Shown here: piece by piece, positions 1-6,671 of the stretch | Layout of the letters: each line of letters begins with the position of its first letter | Numbering within the stretch: the stretch's first letter is position 1 | NCBI GenBank assembly: GCA_020247055.1 | Contig: JADCJL010000160.1 | Span: 1-32,971, forward strand | Direction of reading: 5' to 3' | From: Acidobacteriaceae bacterium | Lineage (GTDB): Bacteria > Acidobacteriota > Terriglobia > Bryobacterales > Bryobacteraceae | DNA: 32,971 bases | Translations under genes and position numbers: made by a program | Notes under the pieces: generated by a model | Database searches by the model: none | The model's input: only the letters and a program-made list of their open reading frames with translations | Told to the model about the DNA's origin: nothing

Positions 1-434
1 ATGAACACGGAAAGGGACTTGGCAAAAGCACCGCCCGTTGCCAAACCTACCGACTGAGCCTGCCGGTCAATTTCGCCGATGACCGAACTGAATTCGCTGT
101 TCAGCACGTTGCGATCGCCGGAAAACGTGCCGGAGGCCGATTGCGTCGCCAGTGTCCGGGCACGGTCGAGCAGTCTGCCAATGTTGTTGATGCCGCCGTC
201 GAGCGTCTGCAGCGAACTCAAGCCATCATTGGCGTTGCGGATACCTTGCGACAGCACCGCCTGTTCGCTCCGGAACGAGTTGGCGATCGCCAACCCGGCG
301 GCGTCGTCTCCACTGGCTACCAGTCGCAACCCGGACGTGACGCGGTTGATCGTTCTTCCTTGCGCTTCTGAGGTCTGGCGCAAATACTCCCTCGACTGCA
401 GGGAGGCTACGTTCGTGTTTACACGAAAGGACAT
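1..434 (-). CDS. Flagellin 3 (N-terminal part, cut by window edge)
   Basis: Filament subunit, third of three tandem flagellins. Only the first 144 codons lie in the window; the rest continues beyond position 1. The start MSFRVNTNVASLQSREYL and the following DDAAGLAIANSFRSEQA and IRNANDGLSSLQT stretches are the conserved D0/D1 N-terminal helices of flagellin, nearly identical to those of the two upstream copies. The ATG at 432-434 follows an AAGGAG Shine-Dalgarno sequence that lies in the loop of a perfect small hairpin (435-451). A second GGA hairpin lies at 458-474 and a sigma-28 promoter at 502-527, so this copy has its own transcription start and is likely under CsrA control. Its variable and C-terminal regions cannot be seen. 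Confidence 0.95.
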   Translation of the reverse strand, partial: MSFRVNTNVASLQSREYLRQTSEAQGRTINRVTSGLRLVASGDDAAGLAIANSFRSEQAVLSQGIRNANDGLSSLQTLDGGINNIGRLLDRARTLATQSASGTFSGDRNVLNSEFSSVIGEIDRQAQSVGLATGGAFAKSLSVF

Positions 435-451
435 GTTTCTCTCCTTGAAAC
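435..451 (-). promoter_or_regulatory. Hairpin enclosing the Shine-Dalgarno of flagellin 3; candidate CsrA site
   Basis: On the mRNA strand this reads GTTTC-AAGGAGA-GAAAC: five perfect base pairs with the Shine-Dalgarno AAGGAG and its GGA core in the loop, directly before the ATG. CsrA binds GGA presented in a hairpin loop and blocks the ribosome. The same structure stands before flagellin 1, and csrA is in the same locus. Binding itself is inference. Confidence 0.7.
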
Positions 452-457
452 CAAACT

Positions 458-474
458 CCGGGAATCCTTCCCGG
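458..474 (-). promoter_or_regulatory. Upstream GGA-loop hairpin in flagellin 3 leader; candidate CsrA site
   Basis: On the mRNA strand CCGGGAA-GGA-TTCCCGG has seven perfect base pairs closing on a GGA loop. Its GGA lies 23 nt before the GGA of the Shine-Dalgarno hairpin, a distance a CsrA dimer can bridge. Two sites, one over the ribosome binding site, is the known arrangement in the Bacillus subtilis hag leader. Confidence 0.65.
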
Positions 475-501
475 CCGGCGGGATCGCCGGACATAGTGGT
501 C

Positions 502-527
502 TTATCGGATCAAAGCCTAGAGCTTTA
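502..527 (-). promoter_or_regulatory. Sigma-28 (FliA) type promoter for flagellin 3
   Basis: The minus strand reads TAAA, 15 nt, CCGATAA, which matches the flagellar sigma-28 consensus (TAAA ... GCCGATAA) with a spacer one base shorter than the classical one. Transcription would start near 495, giving a leader of about 60 nt that contains both GGA hairpins. Confidence 0.75.
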
Positions 528-611
528 GTCCGAAGGGAGAGGTAGTAACTATTTTTTATTCCTTGTACCCTCTGGGTGAATAGGCTACAGTCCCGGTGAC
601 GCCGCCGCGGA

Positions 612-659
612 CCGGACTCGTCTGTTCCTCCCCGGACTCGCGTGGCTAGGAGAGTCCGG
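612..659. repeat. Three copies of an 8-bp arm (two direct, one inverted)
   Basis: CCGGACTC occurs at 612-619 and 632-639, and its reverse complement GAGTCCGG at 652-659. The inverted copy can pair perfectly with either direct copy, giving two mutually exclusive hairpins downstream of flagellin 2. There is no T-run after them, so a simple intrinsic terminator is not supported. The rest of the 295-bp gap between flagellins 2 and 3 holds the sigma-28 promoter and leader of flagellin 3 and no gene. Confidence 0.5.
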
Positions 660-729
660 ACGGCCCCGCACCCCGCTCGCCTCCCCGCATGGTGACGAAT
701 CCCGCGGTTTCCCGCTTTGCCTGCCCCCG

Positions 730-3126
730 TTACGCACGCAGCAGCGTCAGTACCTGTTCCGGTGCGGAGTTGGCCTGCGCTAGCGCGGCAACTCCGGACC
801 GCAGCAGAATCTGTCCCTTGGTCAGTCTCGCCGCCTCCTCGGCCATGTCCGCATCGCGAATCCGGGACTCCGAGGCGGCCAGATTCGTCAGTTGGGACTG
901 CGCCAGATTCAGCGCGTACGTAAACCGGTTCTGTCCGCGCCCTACCACGGCCTGCGCCGCTCCCACTCTGGTGGTGGCTTCACCGAGAGCCATCAGCGCA
1001 TCCTCGGCTCCCTCCCGCGTCAGAACGGAGGCGGGAAGGGAGCTTCCCTCGAGGGCCGCAGTGACGATCGTGCCCTGACCGCCAATCCCCGTTCCCCCCG
1101 CATTCGTTCCGATACTGACGTTGAAGGAAGACAGGTTGCTGATCAGCCGGATCCCGTCCGGCCCGGCGGTCGTCGCCTTGTCCTTGATTGCGATGATCTG
1201 GCGCAGCGTCGCGTTGTTGGACTGCTGAAGGGCGTTGTTGATGGCCTGCACCGCTTCGTCCACCGTACCGGCGTTCCGGCCGGTGGTGTCGTTGCGCAGC
1301 ACCAGCGCCATCGACTGGTCCACGCCGGCCGGATCGATCGCCGTCACGGTGATCGTCTGGTCATCCCCGCCATTCCGGATCGGAGAGAAACTCAGCAGAC
1401 CGGTCTGTTGCAGACCTCCGGCGGCGAAGGCGTGATTTTGCGTGCCTGCTGGCGGGATCTCGGCAACATCGGCAACGCCGTTCGCCGGCGCCCCTCCGCG
1501 ATCATTGAAGCCGAAAACGTTGGTCGTCCCCACCGAGTTCAACCGGAACCGCGATCCGTTCGTGCTGGTAATCGTAATCGCCGCACCATCGTTGCTCGCT
1601 ACCAGGCCCGCTGCCGCGGTTTGGCTGTTACTGGCAAACGCCGCATTAAGCGCTGTGGTAGCGCCATCGATGCCGGCCGCCGCCGGGGTCAGGGAAAACG
1701 CCACCTTGGCGCCTCCGCCGATCGAGAACTCCAGCGTCTCCGGAGCCGCGGCGAATGTGCCGGCGGCGCCCGTGATCGTTGCGTAGTCAAAGCTCCCGCC
1801 CGCTCCCGCAGAACCCTGGTAGGAACCCAGGGCAAAGAGGTTGTTGACGTCACCGGAGGTCAAAACCTCGAAACGCTCTCCCCGCGTGTTTCCAAACGTC
1901 ATCGGCGTTCCGGCGGTCGTCGTCAGCACCGTCAGACCGGCCCCCTGGAGCGCTGCATTGCCGGCCACCGCCAACCGCAGACTGGCGAGCGCCTCAGTAA
2001 TCGTCGTCGTCGCCGCCACCGGTATGCCGACATCGACAGGAGAAGCCAGGCTCGAACCCTGAAAGCGGAACGTAACCGTCCCCGCGCCCGTGGCCCCAAA
2101 CGTCGTGCCCGCCGCCGCGATGTTGCCGCTCGTCGTAAACACGTTGCCCAGCGTCCGGCCGGTCGGATTCGAACTCGACGTCACGTTGCCCAGCAGGGCG
2201 TTGGCGAGGCGGTCCCCGGCCGTCACCTGAAAGGCGACCGAAGGCGAACTGAAGCTCAGCGATTTCCGCCCCGTGCTGTCGGTAAGGACCGCCGCCCGGA
2301 TGCCAGCATTTTCAAACGAGGTCGCCTGCTGGGAGGTCGGCTGGGCGGCCGCTGTGATCGCGGCGTTTATATTGCCCACCAGTTGGTCAACCGTGGTGAC
2401 GCCCGCCAGGTTCACTGAGACCTTGATCCTCTCACCCCCGGCAAATCCCGGACCGCGAAAGAAGAATTCGGTAAACCCGGTCACCGTATTGGAAGCGCGG
2501 TTGGCCGAGTTCGCCAATATCGCCTGGACGCTCGTACCCGGCGAACCGGGCCCGATATCGACCGTACCGATTCCTTGGGCCTGAACGCGGTTCAAGCCCA
2601 GGCTCTTGGTGTCGACCGCCGCATTGGCGAGATCCAACACCACCGATCCGTTACTGGACGCCGCATCGCGGTCCAATCCCCGGCCCCCGCCCACAAAAAC
2701 GGCGAAGGAACGCGCAAACTTTCCGCCCGTGGACAGTCCCATCGCCTGGGCCTGACGATCGATCTCGCCGAGAACGGCGGCGAACTCCCCTTGCAGGACG
2801 CCGCGGTCCCCGCGGAAGGTTCCCGAGGCCGACTGAGCCGCCAGCGTCCGGGCCCGGTCGAGCAAACCGTTAATGTTCCGGAGCCCGCCGTCGAGCGTCT
2901 GCAGGGTGCTCAAGCCATCGTTGGCGTTGCGCAGTCCCTGGGTAAGCATCGCCTGATCACTGCGCGACCCGTTGGCGATCGCCAAACCCGCTGCATCATC
3001 CCCGCTGGCGAGAATGCGAAGTCCGGAGGTGAGCCGGCCGACTGCTTTTCCTTGTGTCTCCGAAGTGCCGCGCAAGTAGTCCATCGAAAACTGCGAGGCA
3101 ACGTTGGTATTGACGCGGAATGACAT
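730..3126 (-). CDS. Flagellin 2 (long, 798 aa)
   Basis: Filament subunit. The N-terminal D0/D1 part (about residues 1-145, DDAAGLAIANGSRSDQA, LRNANDGLSTLQTLDGG) and the C-terminal D1/D0 part (about 705-798, ending SAPEQVLTLLRA, with ESRIRDADMAEEAARLTK) are typical flagellin ends. Between them lie about 550 residues, far more than in the 495-aa Salmonella FliC, arranged as about four beta-rich modules that align with those of flagellin 1. The start is fixed by homology to the sister copies (MSFRVNTN). Unlike them, the sequence just before the ATG (GCGTTACCACC) has no Shine-Dalgarno match and no GGA hairpin. It lies 77 nt after the stop of flagellin 1, so it is probably co-transcribed and either weakly or unusually translated. 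Confidence 0.96.
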   Translation of the reverse strand: MSFRVNTNVASQFSMDYLRGTSETQGKAVGRLTSGLRILASGDDAAGLAIANGSRSDQAMLTQGLRNANDGLSTLQTLDGGLRNINGLLDRARTLAAQSASGTFRGDRGVLQGEFAAVLGEIDRQAQAMGLSTGGKFARSFAVFVGGGRGLDRDAASSNGSVVLDLANAAVDTKSLGLNRVQAQGIGTVDIGPGSPGTSVQAILANSANRASNTVTGFTEFFFRGPGFAGGERIKVSVNLAGVTTVDQLVGNINAAITAAAQPTSQQATSFENAGIRAAVLTDSTGRKSLSFSSPSVAFQVTAGDRLANALLGNVTSSSNPTGRTLGNVFTTSGNIAAAGTTFGATGAGTVTFRFQGSSLASPVDVGIPVAATTTITEALASLRLAVAGNAALQGAGLTVLTTTAGTPMTFGNTRGERFEVLTSGDVNNLFALGSYQGSAGAGGSFDYATITGAAGTFAAAPETLEFSIGGGAKVAFSLTPAAAGIDGATTALNAAFASNSQTAAAGLVASNDGAAITITSTNGSRFRLNSVGTTNVFGFNDRGGAPANGVADVAEIPPAGTQNHAFAAGGLQQTGLLSFSPIRNGGDDQTITVTAIDPAGVDQSMALVLRNDTTGRNAGTVDEAVQAINNALQQSNNATLRQIIAIKDKATTAGPDGIRLISNLSSFNVSIGTNAGGTGIGGQGTIVTAALEGSSLPASVLTREGAEDALMALGEATTRVGAAQAVVGRGQNRFTYALNLAQSQLTNLAASESRIRDADMAEEAARLTKGQILLRSGVAALAQANSAPEQVLTLLRA

Positions 3127-3203
3127 GGTGGTAACGCGAAACGGATACTCTTGTTCTGCTCAAGGCGGGCTTTCTGGTCCGGGCTGTGGGCTTACGCCGT
3201 TGC

Positions 3204-5588
3204 CTACTGCCGCAGCAGGGATAGGACCTGTTCCGGCGCCGAGTTCGCCTGGGCCAGCGCGGAAACACCAGCCTGGAGAAGGATCTGTGCCTTGGTCAGA
3301 TTCGCCGCCTCCTCGGCCAGATCGGCATCGCGGATCCGGGACTCAGCGGCCGCCAGATTTGTCAACTGACTGGATGCCAGATTCACCGCGAAGTTGAACT
3401 GATTCTGTCCGCGGCCCACCACGGCTTGTGCCTGCCCGAGCGAGACAACTGCCTCCGCGAGCGCGGAAACCGCCGACTGCGCGCTCTCCTGCGTGGCGAT
3501 GCTGGCGGTCGCTCCCGCCCCCGTGGTCGCTGACGCCACCACCGTGCCCTGCAATCCCAAGCCGGTACCTCCGGCGTTGGTGCCGACGGCCACCTTAAAC
3601 GAGTTCAATGTGCTGACAAACTGAATCCCTTCCGCACCCGCCGCTGACGTCTTCGCCTTCACCGCAAAGACTTTCTGCAGCGTCGAGTTGTTCGATTGGT
3701 TCAGTGCCGTGTTGATCGCGGTGATCGCTTCGTCCACGGTGCCCGCGTTGCGCACCGAGTCGTTGCGCAGGACGATGGCCAGCGACTGCTCCGGATCGCC
3801 GTTCTCGGCCGCCGTCAGTGTAATGGTCTGGTCATCGCCGCCGTTGCGAATCGCCGTAAATGGTATCAGGGCCGTCTGCTGGGTACCCCCGGAGATAAAC
3901 TGATTCACGGTCGTGTTGCCCGCCTGGACCTCGGCGGCATCTACTACTCCTGTTGCGCCAACCGGATTGAAGCCATAGACGTTGGCGGCTCCGATGGTTG
4001 CCACTCGAAAGCGGGTGCTGCTGCTGCTGCTGATCGTGATGTTCGTGCCATCGTTCGTCGCCACGAGGCCCGCCGCCGCCAGCGAGGAGTTGCCCGCGAT
4101 GGCCGCGTTCAGCCCCTGGGTGGCGCCGGCGATGGTGGCCGCCGTCGGGGTGACGGCCAGCGAGATGGTCGGGCCACCCCCGAGAGAGAACTCCAGGGTC
4201 TGTGGCGCGGCCGCAAACGTACCGGCGGATCCGGTGATCGAAGTGTAGTCAAACGAACCGGTGGCGCCTCCGGAAGACCGGAAGCTGCCCAGCCCGAGCT
4301 GGTTGTTCAGGTCGCCCGAGACCTGGACTTCAAAACGCTCCCCGCGGGCGCTGCTGAACACCAGCGCCGATCCGGGCGTGGTGGACGTGGTCCGTATGCC
4401 CGCCAACTGTAGCCCGGCGTTAGCGCCCACGGCGGTGGACAGATTCGCCAGAGCTTGGTCAATGGTCGTGCCCGCGGCCACCGTCAGGGCAATGTCGACC
4501 GGAGAAGCCAGTCCGGCGCCCTGGAATCGAACGGTTACCGTGCCGGCGCCCGACGCCCCAAACGTCGTACCCGTCGCCGCCGTGGCGCTGCCTCCGGTTA
4601 CCGTGTTCGCCAGGGTCGTCCCCGTCGGATTCGATGCCGAGGTCACATTTCCAAGCAGCGCGTTTGCCGTCTGGTCCCCCGCCGCTACCTGGAATGCCGA
4701 GTTGGCCGAGGAGAATGCCAGCGAACGCTTGCCGTCCGCTGCGGTGATCACCGAAGCTCGCAGGTTGGCATTCTGGAACGCCGTCGCGGCGGGGCTCACC
4801 ACCTGTCCGGCCGTCTGAATCGCGGAGTTGATCGCTACGACGAGGTTATCAGCGTTCGTCACGCCCGAAAGGTTTACTGATACCTTCACCCGGTCGGCTC
4901 CCCCGAACCCGGGCCCGCGGAAGAAGAAATCAGTGAACCCCGCCGCGGCATTCGAACTCAGGTTGGTCGGGTCGTTGATAATCGCCGCCACGCTCGTGTT
5001 CGCCGATCCTGTGCCGATGTCAATGCTGGGCACTCCCTGCGCCTGGGACCCCTTCAATCCCAGGCTCTTGGCATCGACCGTCGAGTTCGACAGATCCACC
5101 CGCGAAGCGCCGTTCTGAATCGCGTTGATTCCGTTGGAGCTCTTGCCGCCGCCCACGAAAACGGAGAGCGAACGGGCAAACTCACCGCCTGTGTTCAATC
5201 CAATCGATTGCGCTTGGCGATCGATTTCGTTGATCACGCTCGAAAACTCGCTGTTGAGAACCTCGCGGCTTCCCGTGAACGTACCGGAGGCGGACTGCGT
5301 GGCAAGCGTCCTTGCCCGGTCGAGCAGTTTACTGATGTTGTTGATGCCGCCGTCGATCGTTTGCAGCGTACTCAATCCATCGTTGGCGTTACGGATACCC
5401 TGTTGGAGCACCGCCTGGTCACTGCGGAAGCTGTTGGCGATCGACAGTCCGGCCGCGTCGTCTCCGCTCGAAAGGATGCGCAGGCCAGAGGTGACCCGTC
5501 CGATGGCTTTACCCTGCTGCTCCGTGGTCGTCCGCAGGTATTCCCGCGATTGCAGCGAGGCGATATTCGTATTGATGCGAAAAGACAT
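3204..5588 (-). CDS. Flagellin 1 (long, 794 aa)
   Basis: Filament subunit, first of three tandem copies. Residues 1-145 are the D0/D1 N-terminal helices (MSFRINTNIASLQSREYL, SGDDAAGLSIANSFRS, IRNANDGLSTLQTIDGG). Residues about 700-794 are the C-terminal helices (VVGRGQNQFNFAVNLASSQ, ESRIRDADLAEEAANLTK, PEQVLSLLRQ). The central part contains four modules (roughly 215-310, 348-440, 460-545, 570-680) with recurring beta-strand plus helix patterns resembling Flagellin_IN-type surface repeats. The ATG follows AAGGAG, which sits in the loop of a perfect hairpin. A further GGA hairpin lies upstream. No sigma-28 box is visible in the 137-nt gap after csrA, so transcription probably comes from fliW-csrA or farther upstream. 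FliW is expected to bind the C-terminal helix. Confidence 0.96.
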   Translation of the reverse strand: MSFRINTNIASLQSREYLRTTTEQQGKAIGRVTSGLRILSSGDDAAGLSIANSFRSDQAVLQQGIRNANDGLSTLQTIDGGINNISKLLDRARTLATQSASGTFTGSREVLNSEFSSVINEIDRQAQSIGLNTGGEFARSLSVFVGGGKSSNGINAIQNGASRVDLSNSTVDAKSLGLKGSQAQGVPSIDIGTGSANTSVAAIINDPTNLSSNAAAGFTDFFFRGPGFGGADRVKVSVNLSGVTNADNLVVAINSAIQTAGQVVSPAATAFQNANLRASVITAADGKRSLAFSSANSAFQVAAGDQTANALLGNVTSASNPTGTTLANTVTGGSATAATGTTFGASGAGTVTVRFQGAGLASPVDIALTVAAGTTIDQALANLSTAVGANAGLQLAGIRTTSTTPGSALVFSSARGERFEVQVSGDLNNQLGLGSFRSSGGATGSFDYTSITGSAGTFAAAPQTLEFSLGGGPTISLAVTPTAATIAGATQGLNAAIAGNSSLAAAGLVATNDGTNITISSSSSTRFRVATIGAANVYGFNPVGATGVVDAAEVQAGNTTVNQFISGGTQQTALIPFTAIRNGGDDQTITLTAAENGDPEQSLAIVLRNDSVRNAGTVDEAITAINTALNQSNNSTLQKVFAVKAKTSAAGAEGIQFVSTLNSFKVAVGTNAGGTGLGLQGTVVASATTGAGATASIATQESAQSAVSALAEAVVSLGQAQAVVGRGQNQFNFAVNLASSQLTNLAAAESRIRDADLAEEAANLTKAQILLQAGVSALAQANSAPEQVLSLLRQ

Positions 5589-5605
5589 GTTTCACTCCTT
5601 GAAAC
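5589..5605 (-). promoter_or_regulatory. Hairpin enclosing the Shine-Dalgarno of flagellin 1; candidate CsrA site
   Basis: On the mRNA strand GTTTCA-AGGAG-TGAAAC has six perfect base pairs with the whole Shine-Dalgarno in the five-base loop, ending one base before A of ATG. It is the counterpart of the hairpin before flagellin 3, with loop and stem edge slightly changed but pairing kept, which suggests the structure itself is selected. Confidence 0.72.
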
Positions 5606-5636
5606 AGCTCCGGCGGGGGCCAGAGGATGGGGGATG

Positions 5637-5652
5637 CGGGAATCCATTCCCG
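5637..5652 (-). promoter_or_regulatory. Upstream GGA-loop hairpin in flagellin 1 leader; candidate CsrA site
   Basis: On the mRNA strand CGGGAA-TGGA-TTCCCG has six perfect base pairs with GGA in the loop, 47 nt before the GGA of the Shine-Dalgarno hairpin. The stem matches that of the upstream hairpin of flagellin 3. A neighbouring TTCCCGGGAA self-complementary stretch could compete for the same bases. Confidence 0.62.
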
Positions 5653-5725
5653 GGAACGCAGTTCACCCGTTGCTGCGGTAAGCTGCCTCTCAGTCGTTGT
5701 TCTGTTGCGGGGAACCGATGACGCT

Positions 5726-6046
5726 TCAGGAGTGGCGTTTCGGTTGAAGGACAGGGGGAAGGGATTTTTCAAGCGACCCGGGTGTCGCCGTTTCCGGCAA
5801 TGCCAGGACCATTCCGTTGGCCCGGTACTGCTCGGCCAACGTATTCAATTTGTCATCTACTGCCGGCGAGCCGGAAGCAGCGCGGTTCAACTCGCGGGTC
5901 ACGAGGATCTCTTTCCTCAGCACCGCGACGGTTTTCGGAGCACGGATCCCCAGCTTTACCTGCGTCGGGGAGGTCTCCAGAATCTCAATCTCGACATCAT
6001 CACCCACCGTGATGGACTCGCCGCGTCGTCGCCGGATGATCAGCAC
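5726..6046 (-). CDS. csrA: Carbon storage regulator CsrA with long C-terminal tail
   Basis: RNA-binding post-transcriptional regulator. The N-terminal 55 residues show the CsrA fold: MLIIRRRRGESITVGDDVEI, then QVKLGIRAPKTVAVLRKEI, with the conserved GExhhhGD and IxAPKxVxVxRxE patterns. At 106 aa it is much longer than usual (about 60-80). Residues 60-106 form a tail with a helical stretch (DDKLNTLAEQYRANGM) followed by a proline- and basic-rich end. The GTG start at 6044-6046 lies inside the 3' end of fliW, so the two genes overlap by 7 nt and are probably translationally coupled. Position between fliW and the flagellins points to control of flagellin synthesis by GGA hairpins in their leaders. 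Confidence 0.95.
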   Translation of the reverse strand: MLIIRRRRGESITVGDDVEIEILETSPTQVKLGIRAPKTVAVLRKEILVTRELNRAASGSPAVDDKLNTLAEQYRANGMVLALPETATPGSLEKSLPPVLQPKRHS

Positions 6047-6528
6047 TCTGCGTCTCCCGCGGCAGCCAGAGCCGCGGCGCGTCCCTCTTCAGACTCCGCC
6101 CGCGCCGTCCGCAGCGGATGAACCGCTGAGTACTTCGTGTCCTCGCGGATCGCCTGCACGCCCCGCATTGTATCGCGGGAGAGCACCACCGGTCCCAGCA
6201 GGTTCGCCGTCGGCGCCGCATCCTGCGGCATGCAGACGATGGCCAGACAGGCCAGACTGCTCTCCATCTGGGCTAACCCCAGGGCCCGCAGGTCCTCGGC
6301 GGCCAGATCCAGTTGATAGTCCGGCTCTACCGCCTTCGCCGGCAGCGTAATGAAGCAGACTCCCGGATCATCGATACTTTGCAGGAACGTAATCGGCCGC
6401 AGACTCGGGCGCTCCACGCAGACGAAGTGACGGAGATGTTCAAACCCCGGTATCCCTTCCGGGAACTCAAAGATCGCGTCGTCACTGTAGTGAAGCGTTC
6501 CAAATTGCTGAGTGTCTATCGTCGCCAT
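6040..6528 (-). CDS. fliW: Flagellar assembly factor FliW
   Basis: Small cytoplasmic protein that binds flagellin and antagonises CsrA, so that flagellin mRNA is translated once free flagellin has been exported. The 162-aa product shows the family pattern TxxFGxLxYxDDxIxxFPEGIPGFExLRxF near the N-terminus, then PITFLQSIDDPGVCFITLPA and a LxCLAIVxMP strand. An in-frame frame continues 30 codons upstream, but family alignment and an AAGGA just before the ATG at 6526-6528 support the start MATIDTQQFG. It precedes and overlaps csrA by 7 nt; fliW-csrA-flagellin is the classical partner-switch arrangement. Confidence 0.94.
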   Translation of the reverse strand: MATIDTQQFGTLHYSDDAIFEFPEGIPGFEHLRHFVCVERPSLRPITFLQSIDDPGVCFITLPAKAVEPDYQLDLAAEDLRALGLAQMESSLACLAIVCMPQDAAPTANLLGPVVLSRDTMRGVQAIREDTKYSAVHPLRTARAESEEGRAAALAAAGDAEC

Positions 6529-6556
6529 AGTCCTTAGGTAGGCCCGATCCTTGATC

Positions 6557-6582
6557 GCATCGGATCTTCTCCGAACGATTTC
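6557..6582 (-). promoter_or_regulatory. Possible sigma-28-like promoter before fliW
   Basis: The minus strand reads GAAA, 15 nt, CCGATGC, with one mismatch to TAAA and two to CCGATAA, using the same spacer as the better sigma-28 box before flagellin 3. Transcription would start about 20 nt before the fliW ATG. The match is moderate and could be chance. Confidence 0.35.
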
Positions 6583-6619
6583 TTGGCCCTGCCAGTCTAT
6601 CGTCGGCCCCCTCGGCACA

Positions 6620-6637
6620 CTTCACGAAATTGTGAAG
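6620..6637. promoter_or_regulatory. Palindrome between glpD and fliW
   Basis: CTTCAC-GAAATT-GTGAAG is a perfect 6-bp inverted repeat with a partly symmetric centre, in the 143-bp gap between glpD and fliW. On the minus strand the T-run (CTTTTT) comes before the stem, not after it, so it is not an intrinsic terminator for glpD. An operator is possible. No other feature except the possible fliW promoter is visible in this gap. Confidence 0.35.
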
Positions 6638-6671
6638 AAAAAGCGAACAAAACACCCCCGGATTATCCCGA

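Noticed and set aside
892-2418. Long open frame on the plus strand opposite flagellin 2
   Set aside because: Rich in Arg and Gly with no domain pattern; it is antisense to a certain flagellin gene and arises from the GC-rich codon pattern.
6620-6637. Intrinsic terminator after glpD
   Set aside because: On the minus strand the T-run precedes the stem instead of following it.
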